Shown: positions 16,150-24,349, counted from the first letter of the stretch. The stretch: DNA of 26,205 nt from Chara braunii (GCA_003427395.1 BFEA01000341.1:358075-384279); one strand, 5' to 3'. Made by a program: numbers and translations. Notes: generated by a model not told the origin, from the sequence alone.

Positions 16150-16457
16150 CATTTGAATACCTGCTCCCCATCTTCTTATCCTGGTTTGTGGCCCCGATTG
16201 TTCATGCCCTTATTGTTTGTCTAACCCAACCTATGACTTGCCTGGCCACCCAAGAGACTGGCAGTGGAAGCATCCGGTCCGTAAGAATGATTGGGCTCCT
16301 GATTGGGCTCCTCCGTAGTGGTGTCTTCTCTTATCAGCACCACCAACACTGGTGGGGGAGTGTTTTTTGTAAACAAAAAAAAAGGGCTCCTCCGTATCAA
16401 TACTCCCCAAGCTGGGTTATAAACTTTCCCACCGGTTGACAGACGTGAACTGGACAG

Positions 16458-17040
16458 TTGCAAAACGAAACGATGGATGGCCACTGGCTGCATTCGGGAT
16501 ACAGCGCCCCGCTTGGCGCTGGCGCTGGCACTCATGACTGTTGGCTCATCAGGCAGTCCAGACTGCGTTGTGGCGTCGGAGAAGAACCTCCAAAGCAACT
16601 CCCCTTTGTCAAATTTGTCTGGGAACACTCGTGGAAGACTTGCAGCATTTATGTTTGCACTGCGACCTGCCCCGGCCTTTTTGGGCATGATGGCCATCCA
16701 ACGCTCGCGTCCCTCGCGCAGCGGTTTGCTGGACGGATGCCCCTTATTTTGTTGGGATCGGCGACTAGGAGATGTACGGCGTGGTCACCCGTGGCTCGCG
16801 CGGAAGAGGTGCTGCGAGGTGCACTTCTTTGCACTTTGTGGACACTCAGGAATTCGGCAGTTCGTCAACACGAGCGACTTACCCCGCCCGTGGTCAGGGC
16901 GGAGGTCAAATTTAATATTAAACAGACGACGACTGCCTAATGGCCTCTTAAAGTCCAGCATAAGGGATTTTCGGCTTTGAAGACATTCGGAGCAGTTTTC
17001 AGGCCTGCTGCTGGTTACCACTTGGCCTGATGGTCTATTG
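16458..17040 (+). pseudogene. LINE ORF2 C-terminal remnant
   Basis: The plus-strand frame from 16458 reads LPFVKFVWEHSWK, then FAGRMPLILLGSATRRCTAW, AEEVLRGALLCTLWTLRNSA and VRQHERLTPPVVRAEVKFNI, stops at 16940, and continues in the same frame with VQHKGFSALKTFGAVFRPAA and GYHLA. The ILLG...W...A..LRGALL.TLW..RN.AV pattern is the tail of LINE ORF2 beyond the zinc-binding module, and parallels ILLG...LRATVLW of the minus-strand remnant. The zinc module is not preserved in an obvious form. Upstream to 16190 there is no clear LINE homology. Confidence 0.5.
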
Positions 17041-17590
17041 CAGATCCGTTTCTATTCCTTTTTTTCTGTGATGCTCTTGCAAGTTGGGTCAGTGGCTTCC
17101 AGGAGCCCTGCCTCTGCTCTGTTTCTTGGGCGAGTGCCGGTGCTTCACAGCGGTAGACCACGGGTTGTAAATGGCATTTTAGTCGGTTGAGTGTACAGCT
17201 TCCTGGAGGTACATCTTTGCTCTCTCTTTGCTGAGAGGAGGAAGTTCCTTCTGATCTTACTAGCGTTCGCTGGTAGGGTTGCAAACAGAGATCATGCTCA
17301 ATTACGCTGTTGGCACCCCGTGTTTTCCCTTTTGCCTGAACGATCGGTTTCCGTCTTCCTCCGGGTTCTAGGTGGGATGTCTAGCTATATGTAGATTCGC
17401 CTCCTCTCTTTTTTGTTTTTCACTGGGGGTAGGCGTTTGAATGGTGACCTAGGTGTTCCGGGTCTCGTTTGGGGTAACGCTCGGCCGGAGTGCCCTGCCT
17501 ACTGTATAGCCTGGATGGTTGGCTCCTGCATGTGTCGGACGCCAGGCCCGTTTTCGGGCAGAATAATAAGAAAGACTTCATTCAACTAAA
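17041..17590 (+). other. Probable 3' untranslated part and 3' end of the plus-strand LINE
   Basis: After the last coding-like residues there is about 500 bp without a frame. At 17537 the block GGACGCCAGGCCCGTTTTCG then GGC appears, a hairpin (CCCG-TTTT-CGGG), followed by AGAATAATAAG and A-rich sequence. The same block recurs at 16031 and 16070, so it likely marks the 3' end of this LINE family. Confidence 0.5.
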
Positions 17591-18086
17591 AGAAAACACA
17601 AACAAACAAACAAAAAAGCATTTAAATATATATATGTATATAGGTATATAATTATCTTGTATACTTTTGCCAGATAATATACGTCTGTCACCGGGTCCGT
17701 ATGTTAGTGAGATGGAGACTGCCATCATGTCGAGCCCTCTGCTGGTTCGTCTGTTAGGTGATTGTTAGGTGATATATGTCTATGAGATGGTCATGTCCTG
17801 CCTCTGCGACGAAATCCATCAGTGTGACTCCTTTCCTCGCTTTTTATTTCTTTTTAATGCTTTTCATCTTTTCTCTTCTCCTCCTTGTGGCCTCCCTTGT
17901 CTCTATTTTGCGAACATCGGCTTGACTCTATATCCTATGCGTGATCACACACACTGAGGTCAGTTAGGGCCTTGCAGCTTTGATTCTTGCAGTTCCCATT
18001 CATTTTTTTCAACGTGGCCAAGGTATGACCACAAGGATTTTCAGATGGGACGGTCAGTCCTCACCCATGAACACTCCAAACTACCC
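17591..18086. other. Unassigned AT-richer sequence
   Basis: A TATATA-type simple stretch is at 17625-17655. A 62-codon plus frame at 17769-17957 has no motif. GGTGATATATGTCT occurs near 17768 and, as AGGTGATATATGTCTG, at 13303, so a small dispersed piece is shared. Confidence 0.4.
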
Positions 18087-18088
18087 CA

Positions 18089-18330
18089 ACGGGCCTAGCT
18101 CCGTTGGCACACCCGTGAAGTGTTGAAATGGAGACTTAAGTTCAAATCCACAAGCAATCAGATGAGCAGAATACAATAATTCCGGATTACCGCGGTCAGT
18201 TCAAAACTACACGATCACCAATGGGCCTAGCTCAGTTGGTACAAACCCATGAACTGTTCAAATACAAACCCAAGTTTGAATCCAGATGCAATCAGATGAC
18301 AGAATAACATAACTCTGAATTACCTGGGGC
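18089..18330 (+). mobile_element. Two tandem tRNA-derived SINE units, period about 132 bp
   Basis: GGGCCTAGCTCCGTTGGCAC at 18091 and GGGCCTAGCTCAGTTGGTAC at 18223 are A box regions. AAGTTCAAATCC and AAGTTTGAATCC are the B boxes, about 43 nt further, as in a tRNA. Both are followed by ACAAGCAATCAGATG / AGATGCAATCAGATG and end CCGGATTACCGCGG / CTGAATTACCTGGGG. The acceptor stem does not close, so these are SINE heads and not tRNA genes. Confidence 0.8.
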
Positions 18331-18530
18331 CGGTCAGCTCAATGATGATATCTGGCGGCAGTCGTCCTTCCGAAAAAAAGAAAAAAAGTACATGGGCAGG
18401 CCCATGAGTGATCGTTGACGACGTCGAGCGGTGGGAACCGGGAATGGAGATGGAGGTGGCATTCGGATGGAAATGAAACGCAAAATGAATGTCTTTCCTA
18501 TGATCTATAATTGGAATGATCGATGCAACT

Positions 18531-18600
18531 AATGCACCTAGCTCAGTTGGTACACCTATGAACTGCTAACACTCAGACGTGAATTCGAATCCCAGGCCCA
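18531..18600 (+). mobile_element. tRNA-derived SINE head
   Basis: CCTAGCTCAGTTGGTACACC followed by a B box AATTCGAATCC with tRNA spacing (43 nt). It is the closest of the three to a tRNA consensus, but it lacks a matching 3' acceptor strand. It abuts the foldback at 18602. Confidence 0.75.
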
Positions 18601-18601
18601 A

Positions 18602-19054
18602 GGGGCTCGTTAGACACTCCTCGGGGATGCGATTCCAATGATTTTGTCTTCGTTCCACCTGTCCTCGGAGATGAAATTGGGAATGAAAATGTGAAAACAC
18701 GCCGAGGACAAATCCTTGGGCTCCAAGGAATCCCCAGCCAAATTATCCTTGGCTCCAAGTGACCTCACGAGGTCCCTTGGAGCCAAGGATCCACGTTTCA
18801 CGGAGAGGAGAGGGCGCACACGTAGAGAGACGTTACAACGGTTGAATCCGGATCGCGGCGGCACCCTATTGGCGGAAAGCCTGAAGCTCAACTGTTTTTC
18901 TTCTTCTTTTTTTCTTTTCCCGAAAAGCTCAAAGGACGAATCTCTGAGCCGACGCTCCAAGGATGAGTCAAACAATGACGCCAAAAACACTATTTTTTTC
19001 CAAGGATTTCATCCTTGGGCCCGAGGACGCTCCGAGGAGTGTCTAAAGAGCCCC
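18602..19054. mobile_element. Nested foldback element, about 450 bp
   Basis: Outer arms GGGGCTCGTTAGACACTCCT then CGG and the complement CCGAGGAGTGTCTAAAGAGC then CCC match at nearly all positions. Nearer the centre, ATCCTTGGCTCCAAG (18745-18759) pairs perfectly with CTTGGAGCCAAGGAT (18776-18790). Intermediate segments (GGACAAATCCTTGGGCTCCA; GATTTCATCCTTGGGCCCGA) repeat the same CCTTGGGC theme. The element could fold into one long hairpin. It carries no convincing reading frame. Confidence 0.8.
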
Positions 19055-19292
19055 CAAGTCCCACTAGCATGGGTTTGGCTTTGATTCCTAGACCAGTGTG
19101 GCAGTGTGTGGCGGGGAGTGACAGTATCGCAAAGATTATCACCTGAATTTCTCCACAACGTGCATTAGGAGAAGTCTAACGTCCTATATGCATTAGGTCC
19201 AGAGCGAGTCCAAATGCATGTACAGTGTTGGTTGTGTGTGTGTGCCAAGGCCCCACCCTTGCCAAACCCTTGTCGCGGTAGCATCACAGTAT
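19055..19292. other. Unassigned sequence, solo family A/B end at left
   Basis: CCCCAAGTCCCACTAGCATG at 19051-19070 matches the outer end of family A. The remaining sequence is unassigned. Confidence 0.45.
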
Positions 19293-19853
19293 GTCCCAGT
19301 ATGTCCACTACACGGTCGGAATACAGCCTCAGATTGACACAACTGCCTCACGCTGACACAATTGGAGGCCCTTTCTTTTTCATTTTTTCAGGCACTTACC
19401 CGTTCCCGAACCGGTTTTCATTCCTGACCCATCAACAGACCCGTCAGGAACGAAAACCCCTCGACTTATGAAAACACTACCCCACTACCTTCTTCCCCCG
19501 AACATAACGCATGCTGAAAATGAACGTATACAAGTCGTCTTTCCGGTCCGATGCAGTCAAAACGAGGGTGCGTGTCCCAGTATGTCCACTACACGGTCAG
19601 AATACAGCCTCAGATTGACACAACTGCCTCACGCTGACACAATTGGAGGCCCTTTCTTTTTCATTTTTGCAGGCACTTACCCGTTCCCGAACCGGTTTTC
19701 ATTCCTGACCCATCAACAGACCCGTCAGGAATGAAAACCCCTCGGCTGATGAAAACACTACCCCACTACCATCTTCCCCCGAACATAACGCACGCTGAAA
19801 ATGAACGTATACAAGCCGTCTTTCCGGTCCGATGCAGTCAAAATGAGGGTGCG
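19293..19853 (+). repeat. 280-bp tandem duplication containing element E sequence
   Basis: Units start GTCCCAGTATGTCCACTACA at 19293 and 19573 and are nearly identical over 280 bp (about eight differences). Each includes a hairpin (GGTTTTCATTCCTGAC pairing with GTCAGGAATGAAAACC, perfect in unit 2 at 19694-19709/19724-19739) and then the left part of element E. The E element in unit 1 stops where unit 2 begins, while in unit 2 it runs to its right end. The duplication breakpoint therefore lies inside E. Confidence 0.9.
19485..19572 (+). mobile_element. TIR element E, copy 3 (right end lost)
   Basis: TACCTTCTTCCCCCGAACAT then AACGCATGCTGAAAATGAAC, matching copy 4 up to GAGGGTGCGT. The right inverted repeat is absent. 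Confidence 0.85.
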
Positions 19854-19875
19854 TTGTGTTGGGGGGAAGACAGTA
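19766..19875. mobile_element. TIR element E, copy 4 (complete)
   Basis: CCATCTTCCCCCGAACATAA then CGCAC pairs with GTGCGTTGTGTTGGGGGGAA then GACAG. TA flanks both ends. Confidence 0.85.
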
Positions 19876-20095
19876 GCATGGACAACCAATGACAGTGCGA
19901 GAAATATCAATCACAGACTTCTCTCCACTACGATAAAAGCACGACGCGCCGTTTTCTACGGCTTGCAGACGTGTCACGCAGAAGTGTCACACGCAAGAAA
20001 GGTCCTCATTCCTGTCCTATTCCTACCGCCAGTGGAAATTGGCCCTCAGTGAACCTGTTGAATGATTTAAAGATTTTTTGTTTCTGAATTACTTG
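19876..20095. other. Unassigned sequence
   Basis: No gene or known repeat. CTGAATTACTTGGGC at its end also occurs at 20440 and, in variant form, in the SINE tail at 18313. Confidence 0.4.
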
Positions 20096-20310
20096 GGCCC
20101 ACCATAGTAACGACCTCACTATTTTTTTTTTCCATTCTTTTGGTTTTGCATTTTTTTCTTTTTTTCCCTGGAAATGACCCAGCCTTTTTATTTTTATTTT
20201 TAAGCTGCCTTCTCTTTTTAAAGAAAGCAACTTTCCATTATTAAACCGCCTTCTCCTCATCGGGGGACAGCCATATATTTTTCTCTATCACCTCACATAT
20301 TTTTAGCTGG

Positions 20311-20340
20311 CATTCTGCCATGTCATGACATGGCAGAATG
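20311..20340. repeat. 30-bp perfect palindrome
   Basis: CATTCTGCCATGTCA is followed without a loop by its exact complement. A pyrimidine-rich tract (20343-20405) follows. Confidence 0.95.
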
Positions 20341-20422
20341 GCCTTTTTTCTTTTCTCTTTTCTTTTTTCCTCCTCCCTCTCTCTCCTTTCCCTCTTTTTC
20401 CTTTCACGACCTACGAGTACTG

Positions 20423-20453
20423 GCGCCCAAGTTTTCTGAATTACTTGGGCGCT
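20423..20453. repeat. Hairpin around TTTTCTGAATTA
   Basis: GCGCCCAAG and CTTGGGCGC form a perfect 9-bp stem. TTTCTGAATTACTTGGGC (20436-20453) is also present at 20079-20096, which could mark duplicated flanks of the segment between. Confidence 0.75.
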
Positions 20454-20529
20454 CGGGGTCTCGGCCCACACATGCTCCGTGTAGTTTAGGTTTCTACAAC
20501 AGTGTGACGCGAGAAGGTGGCCTCGTATT

Positions 20530-20608
20530 TCGTTTCATTCATCCAGTCCCATCAGGATTTGAACTCAGGTCGGCCTTTCAACACTGCACCGTGTACCACA
20601 TCCTATTC
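20530..20608 (-). mobile_element. Possible tRNA-like fragment
   Basis: On the minus strand TAGGATGTGGTACACGG resembles an A box and GAGTTCAAATCC a B box, with 40-41 nt between them, shorter than in a normal tRNA. The acceptor strands pair only partly. It is probably a decayed SINE head with a shortened anticodon arm. Confidence 0.35.
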
Positions 20609-20875
20609 CTCCTATTGGACAAACCATATCCTTGGGGGCCTGTACGTGTCTGCAGTTATTCTCTGACAAAGAAAACCTGGCCTTGCCTTGCCCTGTGCAT
20701 TCACTGAAGAGGAAAATGCCCTGTAGTTAGCTACCCCAAAAACCTCATAGCATACAACAACACCCTATCCGCTCCCTCCCTTCCTAATATGACCCCAACA
20801 AATCACAAAACCGTAGGCCTCTGGCTCTCCTTCCAAAAAGGTGGGATGTGTAATCTAACAGTCCTTTTGTGAGAT
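20609..20875. other. Unassigned sequence
   Basis: No gene, repeat or motif recognised. Confidence 0.4.
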
Positions 20876-20943
20876 GATTCACAGTGGTCCCACAGTCACA
20901 CAGGTAGTAGATTCACAGTGGTCCCACAGTCACACAGGTAGTA
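20876..20943 (+). repeat. 34-bp tandem duplication, exact
   Basis: GATTCACAGTGGTCCCACAG followed by TCACACAGGTAGTA occurs twice in a row without a difference. Confidence 0.95.
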
Positions 20944-20996
20944 GACAGCTAAACTACACGGGTGCATGCGTGCCGAGACCGCCGGTCACTTCCACA

Positions 20997-21020
20997 GGGG
21001 GGGGGGGGGNGGGGGGGGGG
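20997..21020. other. Poly(G) run with one undetermined base
   Basis: A 24-nt run of G contains the only N of the window, at 21010. The true length is uncertain. Confidence 0.95.
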
Positions 21021-21054
21021 AAAAGTGAGGTCGTTACTACGGCGGGCCTCGCTA

Positions 21055-21425
21055 TGGGTCAGTAATACGGTAGTCAAATACAGAATGAACCTGCCCGGTG
21101 CAAGCGTAGGAGGTTTACGTCTCCTTTTCAGTATTTCCCAACGTGTTTGGCCGTGATATCTTCAGATGGGATGGCACGGATACGTGTATGCTGGAACCGG
21201 AACAAAACCTTTCGCAGATGGGGCTTGGCCCTGCGGGTCAATAATACGGTAGTCAAATACAACACGAACCTGCCCGGTTTAATGGACCCGCGGCCGTGCC
21301 CAGCTTGTGGAGGTTTAGTTCTCCTTTTCAGTATTTTCCAACGTGTTTGGCCGTGATACTTTCAGATGGGATGGCAGGGACACGTGTACGCCGGTAACTG
21401 GAACCAAACCTTCTCCGATGGGCCT
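21055..21425 (+). repeat. About 185-bp tandem duplication
   Basis: GGGTCARTAATACGGTAGTC starts units at 21055 and 21236. Both share AACCTGCCCGGT, GGAGGTTTA, CTCCTTTTCAGTATTT, CAACGTGTTTGGCCGTGATA, TTCAGATGGGATGGCA and GATGGGSCTTGGCCC. The second unit has about 25 extra bases (near 21280-21305). Divergence is moderate. Confidence 0.85.
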
Positions 21426-21430
21426 TGGCC

Positions 21431-21534
21431 CCGGGGCCAAGTCCCACTTTCCCGAAATCTCAACTTCTGACCGTAGATTCGGAAGATCAACGGCCCGACA
21501 TGAAGAATCAGCGTAAGTGGGACTTGACCTCCGG
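21431..21534. mobile_element. TIR element B, copy 2
   Basis: CCGGGGCCAAGTCCCACTTT at the left pairs with AAGTGGGACTTGACCTCCGG at the right. The body matches 8595-8699 (TTCTGACCGTAGATTCGGAA; AGATCAACG; AATCAGCGT). Confidence 0.85.
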
Positions 21535-21734
21535 TACTCGCCAGTTCTCACAACATTGGACATACTGGAGCAACGGCCTACTTTACTTTACGGAGCAGAG
21601 TGGGGCCATTTTCTTTTTTTCCTTTTTCCTTTTCAAAATCGGTCTCTATTTTTCTGCATTTCCGTACGTCGGTTTCTCGGTCCCACCCGCCGGGGTTTAG
21701 ACTTGGATTCGAGTTTCGAGTAGGCACCGGTTCC

Positions 21735-21893
21735 TACCATCAGATCTGAACACATCTGACGGCCGCACTGTGCCCACGTCGCAAAATACTCAAAAAGGAA
21801 GACTTTGGCGAGGACGCACGGGTTGCTACCGTCAACGTGAAACATCTGCCGGCTTATTGTGGCCCCGTCGGAAAATACTCAAAAAGGAAGACT
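21735..21893 (+). repeat. 90-bp diverged tandem duplication
   Basis: CGTCGSAAAATACTCAAAAA then GGAAGACT ends each unit (21776-21803; 21866-21893), preceded by ACATCTGMCGGC. Confidence 0.8.
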
Positions 21894-21895
21894 AA

Positions 21896-22018
21896 GGGGC
21901 TCGCTCCACGACTCTCGAAATGTGCAAAACGAGAGTGAATCTACCGCTAGAACATCGAAAGATACACCGCCATGATTTTTGTCTTTACTGCATGTCGAGA
22001 GTAGTGGAGCGAGGCCCC
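21896..22018. mobile_element. Foldback element C, copy 8
   Basis: The arms GGGGCTCGCTCCACGACTCT and AGAGTAGTGGAGCGAGGCCC are well kept. Interior: GTGCAAAACGAGAGTGAATC, CGCTAGAACATCGAAAGATA, CACCGCCATGATTTTTGTCT. One of the best templates for the family consensus. Confidence 0.9.
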
Positions 22019-22063
22019 AAGGGGCTCGCCACACAGGCTTTCAAAATGTGCAAAATCGACGGG
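22019..22063. mobile_element. Solo left end of element C
   Basis: AAGGGGCTCGCCACACAGGC then TTTCAAAATGTGCAAAATC directly follows copy 8. No right arm is seen. Confidence 0.6.
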
Positions 22064-22357
22064 ACGTCTTACGAACACAGGCTTTCGGCGCTAAGGTTTC
22101 AATCGAAAGGTGTCAGAGAGCTCATTCAAGCTTATAGACAGAAAGGTGTTTCGAAGTGGCGCGTCCCTCCCGCCTGTCACGGCCCGATTCTCAGAAGCCG
22201 CCTTCAGCTCTTGTGGAAAAAAAGGGCCACCTTCTTTAAAAAAAAAAAAAGGGCCATCTCGAGGACCATCTGCCACGGTCGATACCCTGAGGACCACCAT
22301 GCTGTTTTTCGCGCTGTGTTCAAAAGTCCGCTTTCAAACAAGGTTTCGAAGAGGTGT

Positions 22358-22478
22358 GGGCTTCGCTTCACTACTCTCGACATGCACAAAAGACAAAAAT
22401 CATGGCGGGGTATCTTTCCATGTTCTAGAGGAAGATTCGCTCTCGTTTTGCACATTTCGAGAGTATGGAGCGAGGCCC
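22358..22478. mobile_element. Foldback element C, copy 9
   Basis: GGGCTTCGCTTCACTACTCT pairs with AGAGTATGGAGCGAGGCCC. Interior in the reverse internal orientation: ACAAAAGACAAAAATCATGG, ATCTTTCCATGTTCTAG, TCGTTTTGCACATTTCG. Confidence 0.85.
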
Positions 22479-22678
22479 TTTCGTTTTGCACACTTCTAGT
22501 GTGGCGAAAGGGCGGTGGGGGTTCTTTCGAGTGGCATTTCATCTGACATTTTTCGGAAAATGCTCTGCCAAAAAAAAAAAAAAAAAACACGCCTCAAAGC
22601 GCTGTGTGGCGAGCCCTAGTTCCAAAAACAAAAAAAAAAACAAAAAAAAACAAAAAACAAAAAAAACACCACGCTGGT

Positions 22679-22875
22679 GGGACTCGCTCCACTGCTCTGC
22701 ACATCCACAAAAGATAAAAAAATATGGCGGTGTTTTTTTTTTTGTTTTTTCTTTTTTTACGAAAGATAGCAGCTCCTCATCTGTTTACCAATCATGCGGT
22801 GTTTTTTTTTCGCTTCTTGTGGAGGATTCAGTCTCATTTTGCACATTTGGAAACTACCGTAGTGGAGCGAGGCCC
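22679..22875. mobile_element. Foldback element C, copy 10, carrying a small retroposed insert
   Basis: GGGACTCGCTCCACTGCTCT and CGTAGTGGAGCGAGGCCC are the arms. The interior is interrupted at about 22728-22813. ATGGCGGTG then a T run and ATGCGGTG then a T run bracket about 36 bp of foreign sequence with a T-rich (A-rich on the minus strand) side. Confidence 0.8.
22730..22800 (-). mobile_element. Tiny retroposed insert with A-rich tail
   Basis: Minus strand: GATTGGTAAACAGATGAGGA then GCTGCTATCTTTCGT, then an A-rich tail. The flanks are A-run ACACCGCAT and A-run ACACCGCCAT. The source RNA is not recognised. Confidence 0.6.
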
Positions 22876-22917
22876 TGAGCCCTGAGTCGTCGTCCAGCAC
22901 GTTTTGGCTTCGAAGTC

Positions 22918-22945
22918 CCAATTTCAACGGATGTCTGTCCCGCCG
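22918..22945 (-). pseudogene. Possible U6 snRNA 5' fragment
   Basis: Minus strand GACATCCGTTGAAATTGGGA resembles U6 GACATCCGATAAAATTGGAA. It is short, so a chance match cannot be excluded. Confidence 0.4.
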
Positions 22946-23128
22946 GGCAGAGAGACCTGTCCCAATTGGAACGACGGAGAACCACCGAGAAAAGAAATAT
23001 AGGTTCATTCATACAAGAGAGGAGCTCCTATGCGACAATAGAAAAGTCCTTGTCGGACTCGTTCTTTGAAGAAGCGAGTGCGGCTCCTTTGCTTCCTATT
23101 TTTCCCCTCGGAGGGCATACTCATGCCA

Positions 23129-23325
23129 GGACTCTCTCGACTCAGCTCTGGACGTGATTGCGGCCACATACACGCAGCACTAGCGTTAATTGCAGTCAAA
23201 TACATCCAGAAAAGCGCTGTAAGCGAATGTTCACACTTGCACTTCCGCAAGTGTATCTGACTTCAATTAACCCCCTGCCGGGACGTATCTGACCGCAATC
23301 ACGTCCAGATCTCAGTCGAAAGTCC
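23129..23325. mobile_element. Foldback element D
   Basis: GGACTCTCTCGACTCAGCTC, TGGACGTGATTGCGGCCACA, TAC at the left pair with GTATCTGACCGCAATCACGT, CCAGATCTCAGTCGAAAGTC, C at the right. A second, inner inverted pair (GTTAATTGCAGTCAAATACA against TGTATCTGACTTCAATTAAC) shows the arms extend inward. Fragments of the arm occur at 7571 and 8735. Confidence 0.8.
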
Positions 23326-23360
23326 CAGTCCAAAATACTGCTGTTGCTCAATAGGACTTG

Positions 23361-23402
23361 AGGAGCCCATGAGCTGATTATTCTCAGCTCCGTGGGCGTC
23401 TC
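23361..23402. repeat. Imperfect hairpin
   Basis: GAGGAGCCCATGAGCTGA and TCAGCTCCGTGGGCGTCTC form arms around TTATTC with a few mismatches. Confidence 0.7.
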
Positions 23403-23549
23403 TAATTGGCCTCCAATTTTCCGCAATAATTGCCGGCAAGCCAACGGTGGACCATCGCCTTTGCGCTCCTACACCTGGCTGAAACGGCCTCACTCAAACG
23501 GGGCATTTCCTGGATGTATCCGACCGCTTCTACGATCTCTCGCCTCGTT

Positions 23550-23657
23550 GCACCTGACCGTGCTCCCCTCCGTACATAAGCTGAAAACGTTCTGTACTAC
23601 ACCTATCCCATGGACGGCCTACGTCCTCACATCGCACAATCGCACACAACTCTTTAC

Positions 23658-23728
<71 letters not shown>

Positions 23729-23822
23729 CACCTGGCCGCGCACACGTCCATACATAAGTTGAAAAAGTCCCAGTCTGAGTACGCCCTGAACGGCCTACAT
23801 CCTTTCATCCCCCAAACACTCG

Positions 23823-23903
<81 letters not shown>
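23550..23903 (+). repeat. Diverged tandem unit ending in (CT)n
   Basis: Two units of roughly 170 bp share a TACATAAGYTGAAAA block (23573; 23751), ACGGCCTACRTCCT (23614; 23790) and a terminal (CT)n (23660-23725; 23827-23903). The minus-strand 189-codon frame across it is a product of the (AG)n repeat. Confidence 0.7.
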
Positions 23904-23906
<3 letters not shown>

Positions 23907-24317
23907 GTGTCGAGCGTATGCCAAGAGTCGACAACACGCCCAAACGCAAGCATCCGCCTAAGTGGTCCTCAACAATATCTAGCCGTAGATTTTGGCCAGC
24001 GATCCTTATGATCTCGTTCTGTCTTTTAATTGAATTCAGCCGTAGATAGATTTCTATTATCAACCCTTCGCTCGTCGTAGATTTTAACGGCGTAGGTTCG
24101 CTCGTCTGTTCGACTCTCTCCGTCAAAACACGCATCTTTGTTCGGTGAAAATGTGACTTTGGTGTGGCCACTCCTGGTAGCGTCGTAAGCAGCCTCCCGC
24201 CATCGCGGGGCCAGCGGCAGGGCCGCCGCCGTGGAACGCAACCCAAGCCGCGATCTCGATGGACTGGTCCCACCAAAGCAAACCAGAGTCTCTGCACAGA
24301 CTGCAGCTGACGTGGAC
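23904..24317. other. Unassigned sequence
   Basis: No gene is supported. CCGTAGATTTTGG, GCCGTAGATAGATTT and TCGTAGATTTTAACGG are loose repeats of CGTAGATTT at 23982-24090. Confidence 0.4.
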
Positions 24318-24349
24318 AATCTTTTTTTTTTGTTTTCTCTCTCTCTCTT

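Larger units (their letters stand above)
20096..21049. repeat. Widely spaced inverted repeats, possible 950-bp element
   Basis: GGCCCACCATAGTAACGACC then TCAC at the left pairs with GTGAGGTCGTTACTACGGCG then GGCC at 21025-21048, with two mismatches. What lies between is a mixture (pyrimidine tract, palindrome, tRNA-like piece, 34-bp tandem repeat), so these may be two separate solo ends. Confidence 0.5.

Noticed and set aside
18089-18600. Functional tRNA genes
   Set aside because: A and B boxes have tRNA spacing, but the acceptor stems do not pair and the copies continue into shared SINE tails.
21920-22546. 208-codon plus-strand frame
   Set aside because: It runs through foldback C copies and poly(A) tracts, and the same repeats give similar peptides elsewhere by chance.
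23728-24297. 189-codon minus-strand frame with a long Arg-Glu repeat
   Set aside because: The Arg-Glu stretch is the translation of the (CT)n microsatellite on the other strand, and the rest has no motif.
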